A stretch of 64,000 nucleotides of DNA from Mycolicibacterium bacteremicum (GTDB taxonomy: Bacteria; Actinomycetota; Actinomycetes; Mycobacteriales; Mycobacteriaceae), in assembly GCF_943913955.1 (NCBI RefSeq), contig NZ_CALUAE010000002.1:1-64000 (forward strand), written 5' to 3'. Made by a program: the position numbers and the translations under genes. Below, piece by piece: positions 51,358 to 60,265 of this stretch. How positions within the stretch are numbered: position 1 is the stretch's first letter; each line of letters begins with the position of its first letter. The notes beneath the pieces were generated by a model. It was not told the origin of the DNA and ran no database searches. It saw only the letters and a list, made by a program, of their open reading frames with translations.

Positions 51358-52573
51358 GTACGCCGCGCTGTCGCGCGAGGAGCTGGCGACGCTGGTTCCC
51401 GAGCTGCTGCTGATCGGCCAGTTGATCGACCGTTCCGGAATGGCCTGGTGTATCAGCAATTTCGGTCGTGAGGAGATGCTGCAGATCGCCATCGAGGAGT
51501 GGGCGGCCTCCAGTCCGCTCTACACCCGGCGGATGCAGAAGGCGCTGAAGTACGAGGGCGTCGACATCTTCACGCTGTTCAAGGGTTTGCAGCTGGACAT
51601 CGGCGCGCCACCGCAGTTCATGGATTTCCGCTACATCGTGCACGACCGCTGGCATGGCGAGTTCTATCTCGACCACTGCGGGGCGTTGCTCGACGTCGAG
51701 CCGATGGGCCCCGATTACGTCAAGGGCATGTGCCACGACATCGAGGATCCCACCTTCGACGCCACCGCACTGGCCACCAACCGCAAGGCGCAGGTCCGGC
51801 CGATTCACCGGCCGCCGCGCACCCCGGCCGATCAGCACCCGCACTGCCGGTGGACGGTCATCATCGACGAGTCCTATCCCGAGGTGCCCTTCATCCCCGA
51901 GATGGACCTCGTCGCCGCCACCCACGCGCACGCGGTTGAGCTGGACCCGATCGACCCGGATGACGAAGGCCAGGCTGATTACTCGGGCGAGTTGCTCGCC
52001 GACGTCGACTTCGCCGCGTTCTCGCATTCGGCGCTGGTGCGGATCGCCGATGAGGTGTGCATCCAGATGCACCTGCTGGTCAAGTCATTCCAGATCGCCG
52101 TGGAGAAGCGGGCCGGCGGCGATACCGAGATGGCCCGGTCGATTCGCACCAAACAGCTCATCGGCATCGCCGGGGTGGCTGCCGAGCGCATCCACAAGGC
52201 CCTGAAGTTGCCGGCCGACGCCGGCGCCGCGTTGCGGGTGCTGGAGTTGCATCCGTTGCTCAACCCCGCCGCCTACGTGTCGGCCGATGTCGACCCGGGC
52301 TTCGTACACGTGCGCCGCTCGCCGGCCTATGAGGACGGGTCCTGGATCTCGCTGGTGTCACCCGTCGCCGATGCACCATTGCAGGCCATCGTCCAGGCCG
52401 TCGACCCGCATCTGCGGGCCGAGGTGTCGGGCACCGAATCGGATTGGACCGTGCGGGTCGTCGAAACCGACACGGCGGCCAAGAAACTGCCCGAGGTCGA
52501 GGTGTGCGAGTTCAGCGGTGGCGCGTCGTGGGTGTTCGAGAAGCGCAAGTCGCTGCCGCTCACCGTCGTCTAG
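51347..52573 (+). CDS. Conserved hypothetical protein, last gene of the aldA operon
   Basis: A 408-residue soluble protein. The N-terminus is ALSREELATLVPELLLIGQLIDRSGMAWCISNFGREEMLQIAIEEW, the middle DRWHGEFYLDHCGALLDVEPMG, and the C-terminal half helical. There is no signal peptide or obvious membrane span. The HD/His-rich strings (DRWH, HCG, MCHD) suggest a metal-binding site, but I do not recognise the family. It overlaps the CMD gene by 11 bp and ends at a strong hairpin. Confidence 0.8.
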   Translation: MMSRYAALSREELATLVPELLLIGQLIDRSGMAWCISNFGREEMLQIAIEEWAASSPLYTRRMQKALKYEGVDIFTLFKGLQLDIGAPPQFMDFRYIVHDRWHGEFYLDHCGALLDVEPMGPDYVKGMCHDIEDPTFDATALATNRKAQVRPIHRPPRTPADQHPHCRWTVIIDESYPEVPFIPEMDLVAATHAHAVELDPIDPDDEGQADYSGELLADVDFAAFSHSALVRIADEVCIQMHLLVKSFQIAVEKRAGGDTEMARSIRTKQLIGIAGVAAERIHKALKLPADAGAALRVLELHPLLNPAAYVSADVDPGFVHVRRSPAYEDGSWISLVSPVADAPLQAIVQAVDPHLRAEVSGTESDWTVRVVETDTAAKKLPEVEVCEFSGGASWVFEKRKSLPLTVV

Positions 52574-52630
52574 TTGCGATTTGAGGAGTCCCAGCCGTAC
52601 TCATTACGGGTGCGGCTCCGCAAATCGCAA
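52574..52630. terminator. 57-bp nested hairpin between convergent genes
   Basis: Outer arms TTGCGATTTG (52574-52583) and CAAATCGCAA (52621-52630) are perfect complements. Inside them GGAG pairs with CTCC, and CCGTA-CTCAT-TACGG forms a further hairpin. It begins directly at the stop of the unknown gene and ends 4 bp before the convergent TetR stop. It could serve as a bidirectional terminator, or be a dispersed palindromic element. Confidence 0.65.
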
Positions 52631-52634
52631 CGAG

Positions 52635-53249
52635 TCAGGGGCGCAGTGCCGGGGCGACCCACCGCCGCAGGTAGGCGCGCAACTGTGCACCCGTGCGCGG
52701 TGGCCGCCCGGGGTCGATCACGAACGACTGGATGATGCGCAACAGGTGCTCGGCCAATTCGTCGAGATCATCATCGCCGAAACCCGCGGCCTCCCAATCG
52801 ACATCGAAACGGCGTACCACCGACTGCGCGAACTGCAGGCCGATATCGGAGGTCACCGACTCCGTCAGCGACGGGGTGCGATCCGGGGCCAGCAGCAGCC
52901 CGATGTGTTTGTCCTTGGGCAGCCACTCCAGTGCGGTCGCGATGGCCTCGGTCGCGGCGTCGGCCGGATCGGTGATCCCGTCGATGTGCGCGGCCAACCG
53001 TTCCAGGAAGGCGGTGGCGGCCACCACCCCCGCCTGCATCAGCAGCGCGTCGGTGCTCGGGAAATAGCGGTACACGGTCTGGCGGGTGACCCCGAGCGTG
53101 CGGGCGACGTCGGCGATGGAGAAATCGGCCCCGCGGTCGTCGATCGCCTTGCCCGCGGCAGCCAGGATGCGGGCGACGGCCTCTTCGTCACTGGCCGGCG
53201 CCGCACCCGACCACCCGTGGGTTCGCACGCGCAGAATTGTAGCGATCAC
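52635..53249 (-). CDS. TetR-family regulator coupled to a CYP125-like gene
   Basis: A 204-residue TetR regulator. The HTH is FSIADVARTLGVTRQTVYRYFPSTDALL at about residues 43-70, followed by a ligand-binding domain. Its GTG overlaps the stop of the upstream P450 gene (GTGA), so both are made from one mRNA and the regulator probably senses the P450's substrate or product. A 27-bp palindrome upstream of the P450 is the likely operator. Confidence 0.87.
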   Translation of the reverse strand: MIATILRVRTHGWSGAAPASDEEAVARILAAAGKAIDDRGADFSIADVARTLGVTRQTVYRYFPSTDALLMQAGVVAATAFLERLAAHIDGITDPADAATEAIATALEWLPKDKHIGLLLAPDRTPSLTESVTSDIGLQFAQSVVRRFDVDWEAAGFGDDDLDELAEHLLRIIQSFVIDPGRPPRTGAQLRAYLRRWVAPALRP

Positions 53250-54478
53250 CTGTAGGAAACTTGCAGTTCCTTGACGCCGTTGATCCAGCCGGACCGAAGC
53301 CGCTGTGGCTCAGCCAGTTTGGAAATGTCGGGGATCTGATCGGCGATCTCGTTGAACATCAGCTTGATCTCCATCCGGGCCAGGTTGGCCCCGATGCAGA
53401 AATGCGCGCCGTTGCCACCGAAGGCCAGATGGGGGTTCGGGTTGCGCAGGATGTCGAAGCGGAACGGATCGGTGAATACCTCTTCGTCGTAATTGGCCGA
53501 GCTGTAGAACAGCCCCACCCGCTGCCCCTGCCGGATCGCGACGCCCCCGACCTCGGTGTCGACCAGGGCGGTGCGCTGGAAGCAGTGCACCGGGCTGGCC
53601 CACCGGATGATCTCCTCGACCGCGGTGTCCGGCCGGTCGCGTTTGAAAAGCTCCCACTGATCCGGGTTTTCGAGGAATGCGTTCATGCCGTGTGTCATCG
53701 CATTGCGGGTGGTCTCGTTGCCTGCGACGGCCAACAGGATCACGAAGAAGGCGAACTCCACCTCGGAGATCGACTCTCCGTCGATATCGGCCTGCACGAG
53801 CCGGGTGACGATGTCATCGGCCGGGCATCGGCGGCGTTGCTCGGCCATGGTGTACGCGTAGCCCATCAGCTCGGCGTTGGCCGTGGTGGGATCGCTGTCG
53901 AAGTCCGGGTCGTCGGTGTTCATGATGCAGTTGGACCAGTGGAAGATCTTCTCGCGGTCCTGCTCGGGCACACCGATCAGATCGGCGATGGCCTGCAGCG
54001 GCAGCGGCATCGCCACGTCGTCGACGAAATTGCCGGACCCGCGCTCGGCGGCCCTGGCGACGATCTCCCGGGCGGCCACGGCCAGCTTCGCCTCCAGGGC
54101 GGCCACCGACCGCGGCGTGAACAGCCGCGAGACCAATTTGCGCAGCCGGGTGTGCTCGGGGGCGTCGTGATTGATCAGCAGCGCCTTGGTCAGATCCAGC
54201 TGATCGGCGGTGATGCCGTCGGGTAGCCGCATGACCGCGCCCTTGGCGTTGGTGGACCACACGTCGCCGGTATTGCGCGAGATGGCCTTCACGTCCTCGT
54301 GCCGGCTGATCACCCAGTACCCGCCGTCGTCGAAGATCGACTCACCCTGTTCGTTCCACCAGATCGGCGCGGTCTTGCGCAGGTGGGCGAACTCGGTGAC
54401 CGGGATGCCGTGCAGCAGCACCTCGGGATCGGTGAAGTCGTAGCCCGCCCCGAACGGACAGGCATTCGTCGTCGTCAT
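53246..54478 (-). CDS. CYP125-family cytochrome P450 (steroid side-chain hydroxylase-like)
   Basis: A 410-residue P450 very similar to CYP125 as I recall it. Matching segments are YDFTDPEVLLHGIPVTEFAHLRKTAPIWWNE near the N-terminus, the I-helix LAVAGNETTRNAMTHGM, HWSNCIMNTDDPDF, and the heme loop FGGNGAHFCIGANLARM. CYP125 enzymes oxidise the terminal methyl of the cholesterol side chain. M. smegmatis carries a second copy (CYP125A4, by recall) in this neighbourhood, so this is probably that paralog rather than the main CYP125. No KstR box precedes it; it has its own palindrome and TetR. Confidence 0.88.
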   Translation of the reverse strand: MTTTNACPFGAGYDFTDPEVLLHGIPVTEFAHLRKTAPIWWNEQGESIFDDGGYWVISRHEDVKAISRNTGDVWSTNAKGAVMRLPDGITADQLDLTKALLINHDAPEHTRLRKLVSRLFTPRSVAALEAKLAVAAREIVARAAERGSGNFVDDVAMPLPLQAIADLIGVPEQDREKIFHWSNCIMNTDDPDFDSDPTTANAELMGYAYTMAEQRRRCPADDIVTRLVQADIDGESISEVEFAFFVILLAVAGNETTRNAMTHGMNAFLENPDQWELFKRDRPDTAVEEIIRWASPVHCFQRTALVDTEVGGVAIRQGQRVGLFYSSANYDEEVFTDPFRFDILRNPNPHLAFGGNGAHFCIGANLARMEIKLMFNEIADQIPDISKLAEPQRLRSGWINGVKELQVSYR

Positions 54479-54521
54479 CGACAGCCCCTTCTGATGTGAC
54501 CTACCGCACTCGTTCCGTCGA

Positions 54522-54548
54522 CCATACACCTAAACGCGACGTGTATGG
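54522..54548. promoter_or_regulatory. 27-bp palindrome upstream of the CYP125-like gene and purD
   Basis: Arms CCATACAC (54522-54529) and GTGTATGG (54541-54548) are perfect complements with an 11-bp spacer. It lies 44 bp before the P450 start and 50 bp before purD, so it is a good operator candidate for the TetR regulator coupled to the P450. Confidence 0.65.
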
Positions 54549-54583
54549 CCGCGGACCCGGGCACGATCCGCCGGGCGGCCCGA

Positions 54584-54597
54584 TAGTCTTGGCACTC
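54584..54597 (+). promoter_or_regulatory. Leaderless-type promoter of purD
   Basis: A -10 hexamer TAGTCT (54584-54589) stands 8 bp before the GTG start, so transcription would begin at or next to the start codon. No Shine-Dalgarno sequence is seen. The same TAnnCT-N8-GTG arrangement precedes purB. Confidence 0.6.
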
Positions 54598-55866
54598 GTG
54601 CGCGTCCTCGTCATCGGATCCGGAGCCCGTGAACACGCCCTGCTGCTGGCCCTGCGCCGCGACCCGCAGGTCGACTGGCTGGGTGTGGCCCCCGGCAACG
54701 CCGGAACCGCGGCCATCGCCGAGCAGCACGACCTCGACATCACCTCCGGCGCCGCGGTCGTGGCCCTCGCGCAGAAATTGGAGGCCGACCTGGTGGTGGT
54801 GGGGCCTGAGGTGCCGCTGGTGCTCGGCGTGGCCGACGCCTTGCGGGCCGCCGGCATCGCCTGTTTCGGCCCGTCCAAGGACGCCGCGCGCATCGAGGGA
54901 TCCAAGGCCTTCGCCAAGGACGTGATGGCCGCCGCGGGGGTGCGCACCGCAGGCAGCGAGATCGTCGACAACCCCGGCCACCTCGACGCCGCGCTCGACC
55001 GGTTCGGCCCGCCGGCCGGCCAGGCGGCCTGGGTGGTCAAGGACGACGGTTTGGCCGCCGGCAAGGGAGTGGTCGTCACCGCCGACCGCGACGCCGCCCG
55101 CGCGCACGCCGCGGCGCTACTCGATTCCGGGCACCCGGTGCTGCTCGAATCCTTCCTCGACGGCCCCGAGGTCTCGCTGTTCTGTGTCGTCGACGGTGAG
55201 ACCGTCGTCGCCCTGCTGCCCGCCCAGGACTTCAAGCGGGTGGGCGACAACGACACCGGCCCCAACACCGGTGGCATGGGCGCCTACACCCCGCTGCCCT
55301 GGCTGCCCGGAGAGACCGTCACCCAGATCGTCGACGAGATCGTCAAACCGGTTGCCGCCGAACTGGTTTCGCGGGGCAGTTCATTCTCCGGCCTGCTGTA
55401 CGCCGGTCTGGCCATCACCTCGGCCGGCCCCTCGGTGGTGGAGTTCAACTGCCGCTTCGGCGATCCGGAGACCCAGGCCGTACTGGCCCTGCTGGAGTCA
55501 CCGCTGGGCGGCCTGCTCAACGCGGCCGCGACCGGCACCCTGGCCTCGTTCGAGGAGTTGCGCTGGAAGGACGGCGCCGCCGTGACCGTCGTGATCGCGG
55601 CCGAGAACTACCCGGGCCGGCCCCGTACCGGAGATGTCATCCTCGGCGCCGAGGCCGACGGGGTGCTGCACGCCGGCACGGCCCGGCGCGAGGACGGTGC
55701 GGTGGTCTCGACCGGTGGCCGGGTGCTGTCGGTGGTCGGCACCGGCGCCGACCTGGACTCCGCCCGTGCCGCGGTCTATGACCGGATCGGGGCTATCAAG
55801 TTGCCCGGCAGTCACTTTCGCAGGGATATCGGCCTGGCCGCCGCCGAGGGCCGGATCAACCTCTGA
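54598..55866 (+). CDS. purD: Phosphoribosylamine-glycine ligase PurD
   Basis: A 422-residue ATP-grasp enzyme of purine synthesis, joining phosphoribosylamine and glycine. RVLVIGSGAREHALLLAL is at the N-terminus, VVKDDGLAAGKGVVV binds ATP, and GGMGAYTPLPW and FNCRFGDPETQAVL are metal/substrate motifs. The GTG at 54598 (VRVLVIGSGAREH) gives the standard length; more upstream codons are not family-like. The end overlaps the convergent esterase by 11 bp. Confidence 0.96.
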   Translation: MRVLVIGSGAREHALLLALRRDPQVDWLGVAPGNAGTAAIAEQHDLDITSGAAVVALAQKLEADLVVVGPEVPLVLGVADALRAAGIACFGPSKDAARIEGSKAFAKDVMAAAGVRTAGSEIVDNPGHLDAALDRFGPPAGQAAWVVKDDGLAAGKGVVVTADRDAARAHAAALLDSGHPVLLESFLDGPEVSLFCVVDGETVVALLPAQDFKRVGDNDTGPNTGGMGAYTPLPWLPGETVTQIVDEIVKPVAAELVSRGSSFSGLLYAGLAITSAGPSVVEFNCRFGDPETQAVLALLESPLGGLLNAAATGTLASFEELRWKDGAAVTVVIAAENYPGRPRTGDVILGAEADGVLHAGTARREDGAVVSTGGRVLSVVGTGADLDSARAAVYDRIGAIKLPGSHFRRDIGLAAAEGRINL

Positions 55867-56662
55867 CCAGTAGCGGTGCCAGCCAGGTGATCTCGGCGGG
55901 CAACTGGGAACTCCAGAACGCGCCGTCGTGCCCGCCAGGGGAGAACCCGCCCGCCGGCGGGGTCGGCAACTGGTCGATGAACTCGTGTGTCGCCGCGGCG
56001 AACGGGTCGCTGTTGCCGCAGTCGATGCGCACCGGGATCGACCCCAGGGCGGGCAATCCCCACACGCTGTTGGCGGCGTAATCCGCTGCGTCGTCGAAGG
56101 CGCCCGGTGCGGCCGCCCCGGCCGACGTCCACAGCGCCGGGCTGACCGCGCAGATGGCCGCGGTGCGGGCAGCGCCCAGTCGCGCGCCCAGCAGCAGTGC
56201 GCCGTACCCGCCCATCGACCAACCGATGAACCCCACCCGCGAGGTGTCGAGCCCCTGCCCGGCCAGCATCGGCAGCAGCTCGTCGAGCACCATGGCACCC
56301 GCATCGTCCCCGGAGGCGCGCCGGTGCCAATAGCCGCCGCCACCGTCGACGGCCACCACCGCGAACGGCGGCAGACCCGCCGCCACGGCCTCGGCAAGAC
56401 CCTGTTCGACACCGCCCGCCATCACCGTCGCGGCGTCACTACCCTTGCCGTGCAACGCGATCACGGGTCGCAGCGGTCCGGTCTGCCCGGGCGGGCGGGC
56501 GATCGCCCAATTGGTCTGAATCCCACCGCGCGCGGCCGAGGTGAACGAACCGGACTCGTAGGTGGGTGCCGGATCGGCGCGCGCGATCGCGGGAGCCAGT
56601 ACGGCGCCGGCGGCGAGACCAAGACCCATCCGTAACACGGCGCGGCGATTCGGGGCAGCCAT
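55856..56662 (-). CDS. Exported alpha/beta-hydrolase esterase (Rv0774c-like)
   Basis: A 268-residue esterase. The twin-arginine signal is NRRAVLRMGLGLAAGAVLAPAIARA (RR at residues 5-6). The nucleophile elbow is GWSMGGYGALL, with an acid residue in IDCGNSDPF and a probable His in SPGGHDGAFWSS. It resembles Ag85/esterase-D-type enzymes acting at the cell surface. I prefer the ATG at 56662 over 56671 because AGGA is well spaced. It is divergent from a TetR gene. Confidence 0.88.
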   Translation of the reverse strand: MAAPNRRAVLRMGLGLAAGAVLAPAIARADPAPTYESGSFTSAARGGIQTNWAIARPPGQTGPLRPVIALHGKGSDAATVMAGGVEQGLAEAVAAGLPPFAVVAVDGGGGYWHRRASGDDAGAMVLDELLPMLAGQGLDTSRVGFIGWSMGGYGALLLGARLGAARTAAICAVSPALWTSAGAAAPGAFDDAADYAANSVWGLPALGSIPVRIDCGNSDPFAAATHEFIDQLPTPPAGGFSPGGHDGAFWSSQLPAEITWLAPLLVRG

Positions 56663-56767
56663 GCGCGCCATCCTGCCACCGCAGTTGATCTTGGTTGCAT
56701 CGCGATACATGTGTAATGCCTTAATGATTGCCGAAAACCCCCAAACAACTGGGCCTTTGCTGGCACG

Positions 56768-57397
56768 ATGCAATGCGTGACGGCGGCGGTGACCCCCAAG
56801 GGTGAGCGGCGGCGGTGCGCTCTGGTGAGCGCTGCCGCCGACCTGCTGTGCGAGGGCGGCATCGACGCGGTACGCCATCGTGCGGTCGCGGCGCGGGCCG
56901 GTCTGCCGCTGGCATCGACCACCTACTACTTCTCGTCACTGGACGATCTGATCGCCAAGGCCGTCGAGTATGTGGGGTTGCGCGAGACCGAACAACTCCG
57001 GCTGCAGGTGGCCACCCTGTCCCGGCGACGGCGCGGCGCCGAGTCGACCGCCGACCTGCTGGTCGACCTGTTGGTGGGCGAGGATCCCGGCACCCAGGTA
57101 TCCGAGCAGTTGATCTCGCGCTACGAACGATTCATCGCCTGTGCCCGGCAGCCCGAGCTGCGCGACATCCAGCGCCGCATCCTGCGGCAGCGCACCGATG
57201 CCGTGGTCGAGGTCGTCGAACGGTCCGGCCGGGCGGTACGGTCCGAACTCGTCACCGCCCTGGTGTGCGCCGTGGACGGAGCTGTGGTTGCCTCTCTGGT
57301 GGACGAAGGGGAGGGCCCCCGCGCCAGCGCCCGGGCGACGTTGATCGACGTGATCGATGTGCTCGCACCAGTCGACGACCGGGCCGTGCACGTCTGA
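56768..57397 (+). CDS. TetR-family regulator (Rv0775-like)
   Basis: A 209-residue TetR protein. The HTH is GIDAVRHRAVAARAGLPLASTTYYFSSLDDLIAKAVEYVG, followed by a helical ligand domain. A GTG at 56777 (VTAAVTPKGERRR) is an alternative start. A small TACA-tg-TGTA palindrome (56706-56715) lies in the region shared with the esterase and could be its operator. The APC permease follows after 19 bp, likely in the same transcript. Confidence 0.87.
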   Translation: MQCVTAAVTPKGERRRCALVSAAADLLCEGGIDAVRHRAVAARAGLPLASTTYYFSSLDDLIAKAVEYVGLRETEQLRLQVATLSRRRRGAESTADLLVDLLVGEDPGTQVSEQLISRYERFIACARQPELRDIQRRILRQRTDAVVEVVERSGRAVRSELVTALVCAVDGAVVASLVDEGEGPRASARATLIDVIDVLAPVDDRAVHV

Positions 57398-57416
57398 GAC
57401 CAGTGAGGGGGCGGGC

Positions 57417-58835
57417 ATGACACAGCCGGAAACCAAGGAGGAACCCCAGCTTCGGCGGGTGATGGGCCCCGGCCTGCTCCTGCTGTTCGTCGTGGGCGAC
57501 ATCCTGGGCACCGGCGTGTATGCGCTCACCGGGCAGGTGGCCAAGGAGGTCGGCGGAGCTGCCTGGCTGCCGTTCCTGGTGGCCTTCGTGATCGCCACGA
57601 TCACCGCCTTCAGCTATCTGGAACTGGTCACCAAGTATCCACAGGCCGCGGGCGCAGCCCTGTACGCGCACAAGGCATTCGGTATCCAGTTCGTCACCTT
57701 CCTGGTCGCGTTCGTCGTCATGTGTTCCGGAATCACCTCGGCCTCAACGGCTTCCCGCTTCTTCGCGGCGAATTTCGACGTCGCCTTCGGTCTGGACTGG
57801 GGTAAGGCCGGCGTGGTCGTGGTGGCGCTGTTGTTCATGGGCCTGATCGCGGCGGTGAACTTCCGCGGGGTCAGCGAGAGCGTCAAGCTCAACGTCGTCC
57901 TGACCGTCATCGAGATCACCGGTCTGCTGATCGTGATCCTGGTGGGCATGTGGGCCTTCACCGGTGGTGGCGACGTCGACTTCTCCCGGGTCGTGGCCTT
58001 CGACACCCCGGAGGACAAGAACACCTTCCTGGCGATCACCGCCGCCACCTCGTTGGCGTTCTTCGCCATGGTCGGCTTCGAGGACTCGGTGAACATGGCC
58101 GAGGAGACCAAGGATCCGGTGCGCACCTTCCCCAAGGTGCTGCTGACCGGGCTGGGCATCGCGGGCGTGGTCTACGTCGTGGTGGCGATCATCGCGGTGG
58201 CCCTGGTGCCGGTCGGCGACCTGGCGGCCAGCAAGACCCCGTTGATCGACGTCGTGAAGGCCGGCGCGCCGAATCTACCGATCGACGACATCTTCCCGTT
58301 CATCTCGATGTTCGCGGTCGCCAACACCGCGCTGATCAACATGCTGATGGCAAGCCGGCTGATCTATGGGATGGCGCGCCAACACGTGCTGCCCCCGGTG
58401 CTGGGCACCGTGCACCGCAAGCGGCACACCCCGTGGGTGGCCATCGTGTTCACCACCCTGATCGCCTTCGGCCTGATCTTCTACGTCTCGGCCGTGGCGA
58501 ACGACGACGCCATCTCGATCCTCGGCGGCACCACCTCGCTGCTGCTGCTCGCGGTGTTCGCGATGGTGAACGTCGCCGTGCTCGTCCTGCGTCGCGACGT
58601 GCGCGCCACCGGCGGCCACTTCCGGACGCCGACGGCACTGCCGGTGATCGGCTTCTTCGCCTCGGCCTACCTCGTGCTGCCGTTCTCGGGTCGGCCCAGT
58701 CAGCAGTACATCCTGGCCGGGGCGCTCATCCTGACCGGCATCGTGCTGTTCTTCATCACCACACTGATCAACAGACAGCTGGGCATCCGCGGCCAGGGCA
58801 TCACCGATCCGACCCATCTCGGGGACGCACCCTAA
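57417..58835 (+). CDS. APC-family amino acid permease
   Basis: A 472-residue membrane protein with about 12 hydrophobic helices. The APC signature GDILGTGVYALTGQVAKEVGG lies in helix 1, and GFEDSVNMAEETKDPVRTFPK is the conserved cytoplasmic loop. It probably imports or exchanges an amino acid or amine. The ATG at 57417 has GAGGGGGC upstream. The TAA stop overlaps the -10 hexamer of purB. Confidence 0.9.
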   Translation: MTQPETKEEPQLRRVMGPGLLLLFVVGDILGTGVYALTGQVAKEVGGAAWLPFLVAFVIATITAFSYLELVTKYPQAAGAALYAHKAFGIQFVTFLVAFVVMCSGITSASTASRFFAANFDVAFGLDWGKAGVVVVALLFMGLIAAVNFRGVSESVKLNVVLTVIEITGLLIVILVGMWAFTGGGDVDFSRVVAFDTPEDKNTFLAITAATSLAFFAMVGFEDSVNMAEETKDPVRTFPKVLLTGLGIAGVVYVVVAIIAVALVPVGDLAASKTPLIDVVKAGAPNLPIDDIFPFISMFAVANTALINMLMASRLIYGMARQHVLPPVLGTVHRKRHTPWVAIVFTTLIAFGLIFYVSAVANDDAISILGGTTSLLLLAVFAMVNVAVLVLRRDVRATGGHFRTPTALPVIGFFASAYLVLPFSGRPSQQYILAGALILTGIVLFFITTLINRQLGIRGQGITDPTHLGDAP

Positions 58836-58846
58836 GCTGTGTGTCC
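58833..58846 (+). promoter_or_regulatory. Leaderless-type promoter of purB
   Basis: TAAGCT (58833-58838) lies 8 bp before the purB GTG at 58847. It has the same spacing and start-codon type as purD, and no Shine-Dalgarno sequence. Its first three bases are the TAA stop of the APC permease gene. Confidence 0.58.
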
Positions 58847-60265
58847 GTGACGATCCCGAATGTTCTGGCCAACCGCTACGCGAGCGACGAGATGGCCGCG
58901 ATCTGGTCACCGGAGAACAAGATCATCGCCGAGCGCCGGTTGTGGCTGGCGGTGCTGCGTGGCCAGGCCGAACTGGGTATCGCGGTGCCCGACGGCGTGG
59001 TGGCCGACTACGAGCGGGTCCTGGACAACGTGGACCTGGCCTCGATCGCGGCCCGCGAGCGGGTGACCCGCCACGACGTGAAGGCACGGATCGAGGAGTT
59101 CAACGCGCTGGCCGGGCACGAACACGTGCACAAGGGCATGACCAGCCGCGACCTCACCGAGAACGTCGAGCAGCTGCAGATCCGCCAGTCGCTGGAACTG
59201 GTCTTCAGCCATGGGGTGGCCGTCGTCGCGCGGCTGGCCGAGCGAGCGGTGCTCTACCGCGATGTCGTGATGGCGGGCCGCAGCCACAACGTCGCCGCCC
59301 AGGCGACCACGCTGGGCAAGCGGTTCGCCTCGGCCGCCGAGGAGACCCTGCTGGCGCTGACCCGGCTGCGCGAGCTCATCGACCGTTACCCGTTGCGCGG
59401 GGTCAAGGGCCCGATGGGTACCGCCCAGGACATGCTGGACCTGTTCGACGGTGATGCGGGCAAGCTGGCCGACCTGGAGCGTCGGATCGCCGAATTCCTG
59501 GGCTTCACCGATGTTTTCACCAGCGTCGGCCAGGTGTATCCGCGTTCGCTGGATCATGACGTGGTCTCCGCGCTGGTGCAGCTGGGTGCCGGCCCGTCCT
59601 CCTTCGCCCACACCATCCGGCTGATGGCCGGCCACGAACTGGTCATCGAGGGCTTCGCGCCGGGACAGGTGGGCTCCTCGGCCATGCCGCACAAGATGAA
59701 CACCCGCTCCTGCGAACGGGTCAACGGACTGCAGGTGGTCCTGCGGGGTTACGCCTCGATGGCCGCCGAACTGGCCGGTGCACAGTGGAACGAGGGCGAC
59801 GTGTTCTGCTCGGTGGTGCGCCGGGTGGCCCTGCCCGATGCGTTCTTCGCCATCGACGGCCAGACCGAGACGTTCCTGACCGTGCTCGACGAGTTCGGCG
59901 CCTACCCGGCTGTCATTCAGCGTGAGCTGGACCGCTATCTGCCGTTCCTGGCCACCACCCGGATCCTGATCGCCGCGGTGCGCGCCGGGGTGGGCCGTGA
60001 ATCGGCTCACGAGGTCATCAAGGAGCACGCGGTGGCGGTCGCGCTGGCGATGCGGGAGAAGGGCTCCGAGCCCGACCTGCTGGACCGGTTGGCCGCCGAC
60101 CCGCGGCTGCCGCTGGACCGCATCGCGCTGGATGCCGCACTGGCCGACAAGGCGGCGTTCACCGGTGCCGCCGGTGATCAGGTCGACGCTGTGGTCGCAG
60201 CCGTCGACGAACTGGTCGGACGCCACCCGGAGGCGGCCAAGTACACCTCGGGCGCCATTCTGTGA
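58847..60265 (+). CDS. purB: Adenylosuccinate lyase PurB
   Basis: A 472-residue fumarase/aspartase-superfamily lyase acting twice in purine synthesis (SAICAR and adenylosuccinate cleavage). HVHKGMTSRDLTENVEQLQ carries the first catalytic region, and AGRSHNVAAQATTLGKR and the signature loop GSSAMPHKMN the catalytic Ser/His. The GTG at 58847 (VTIPNVLANRY) gives the expected length; a GTG two codons earlier is possible. Its stop overlaps the cyp126 start. Confidence 0.96.
   Translation: MTIPNVLANRYASDEMAAIWSPENKIIAERRLWLAVLRGQAELGIAVPDGVVADYERVLDNVDLASIAARERVTRHDVKARIEEFNALAGHEHVHKGMTSRDLTENVEQLQIRQSLELVFSHGVAVVARLAERAVLYRDVVMAGRSHNVAAQATTLGKRFASAAEETLLALTRLRELIDRYPLRGVKGPMGTAQDMLDLFDGDAGKLADLERRIAEFLGFTDVFTSVGQVYPRSLDHDVVSALVQLGAGPSSFAHTIRLMAGHELVIEGFAPGQVGSSAMPHKMNTRSCERVNGLQVVLRGYASMAAELAGAQWNEGDVFCSVVRRVALPDAFFAIDGQTETFLTVLDEFGAYPAVIQRELDRYLPFLATTRILIAAVRAGVGRESAHEVIKEHAVAVALAMREKGSEPDLLDRLAADPRLPLDRIALDAALADKAAFTGAAGDQVDAVVAAVDELVGRHPEAAKYTSGAIL

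Noticed and set aside
57950..58846. 771-codon version of purB starting inside the APC permease
   Set aside because: The upstream part is an out-of-frame reading of the permease; the GTG at 58847 gives the normal PurB length.
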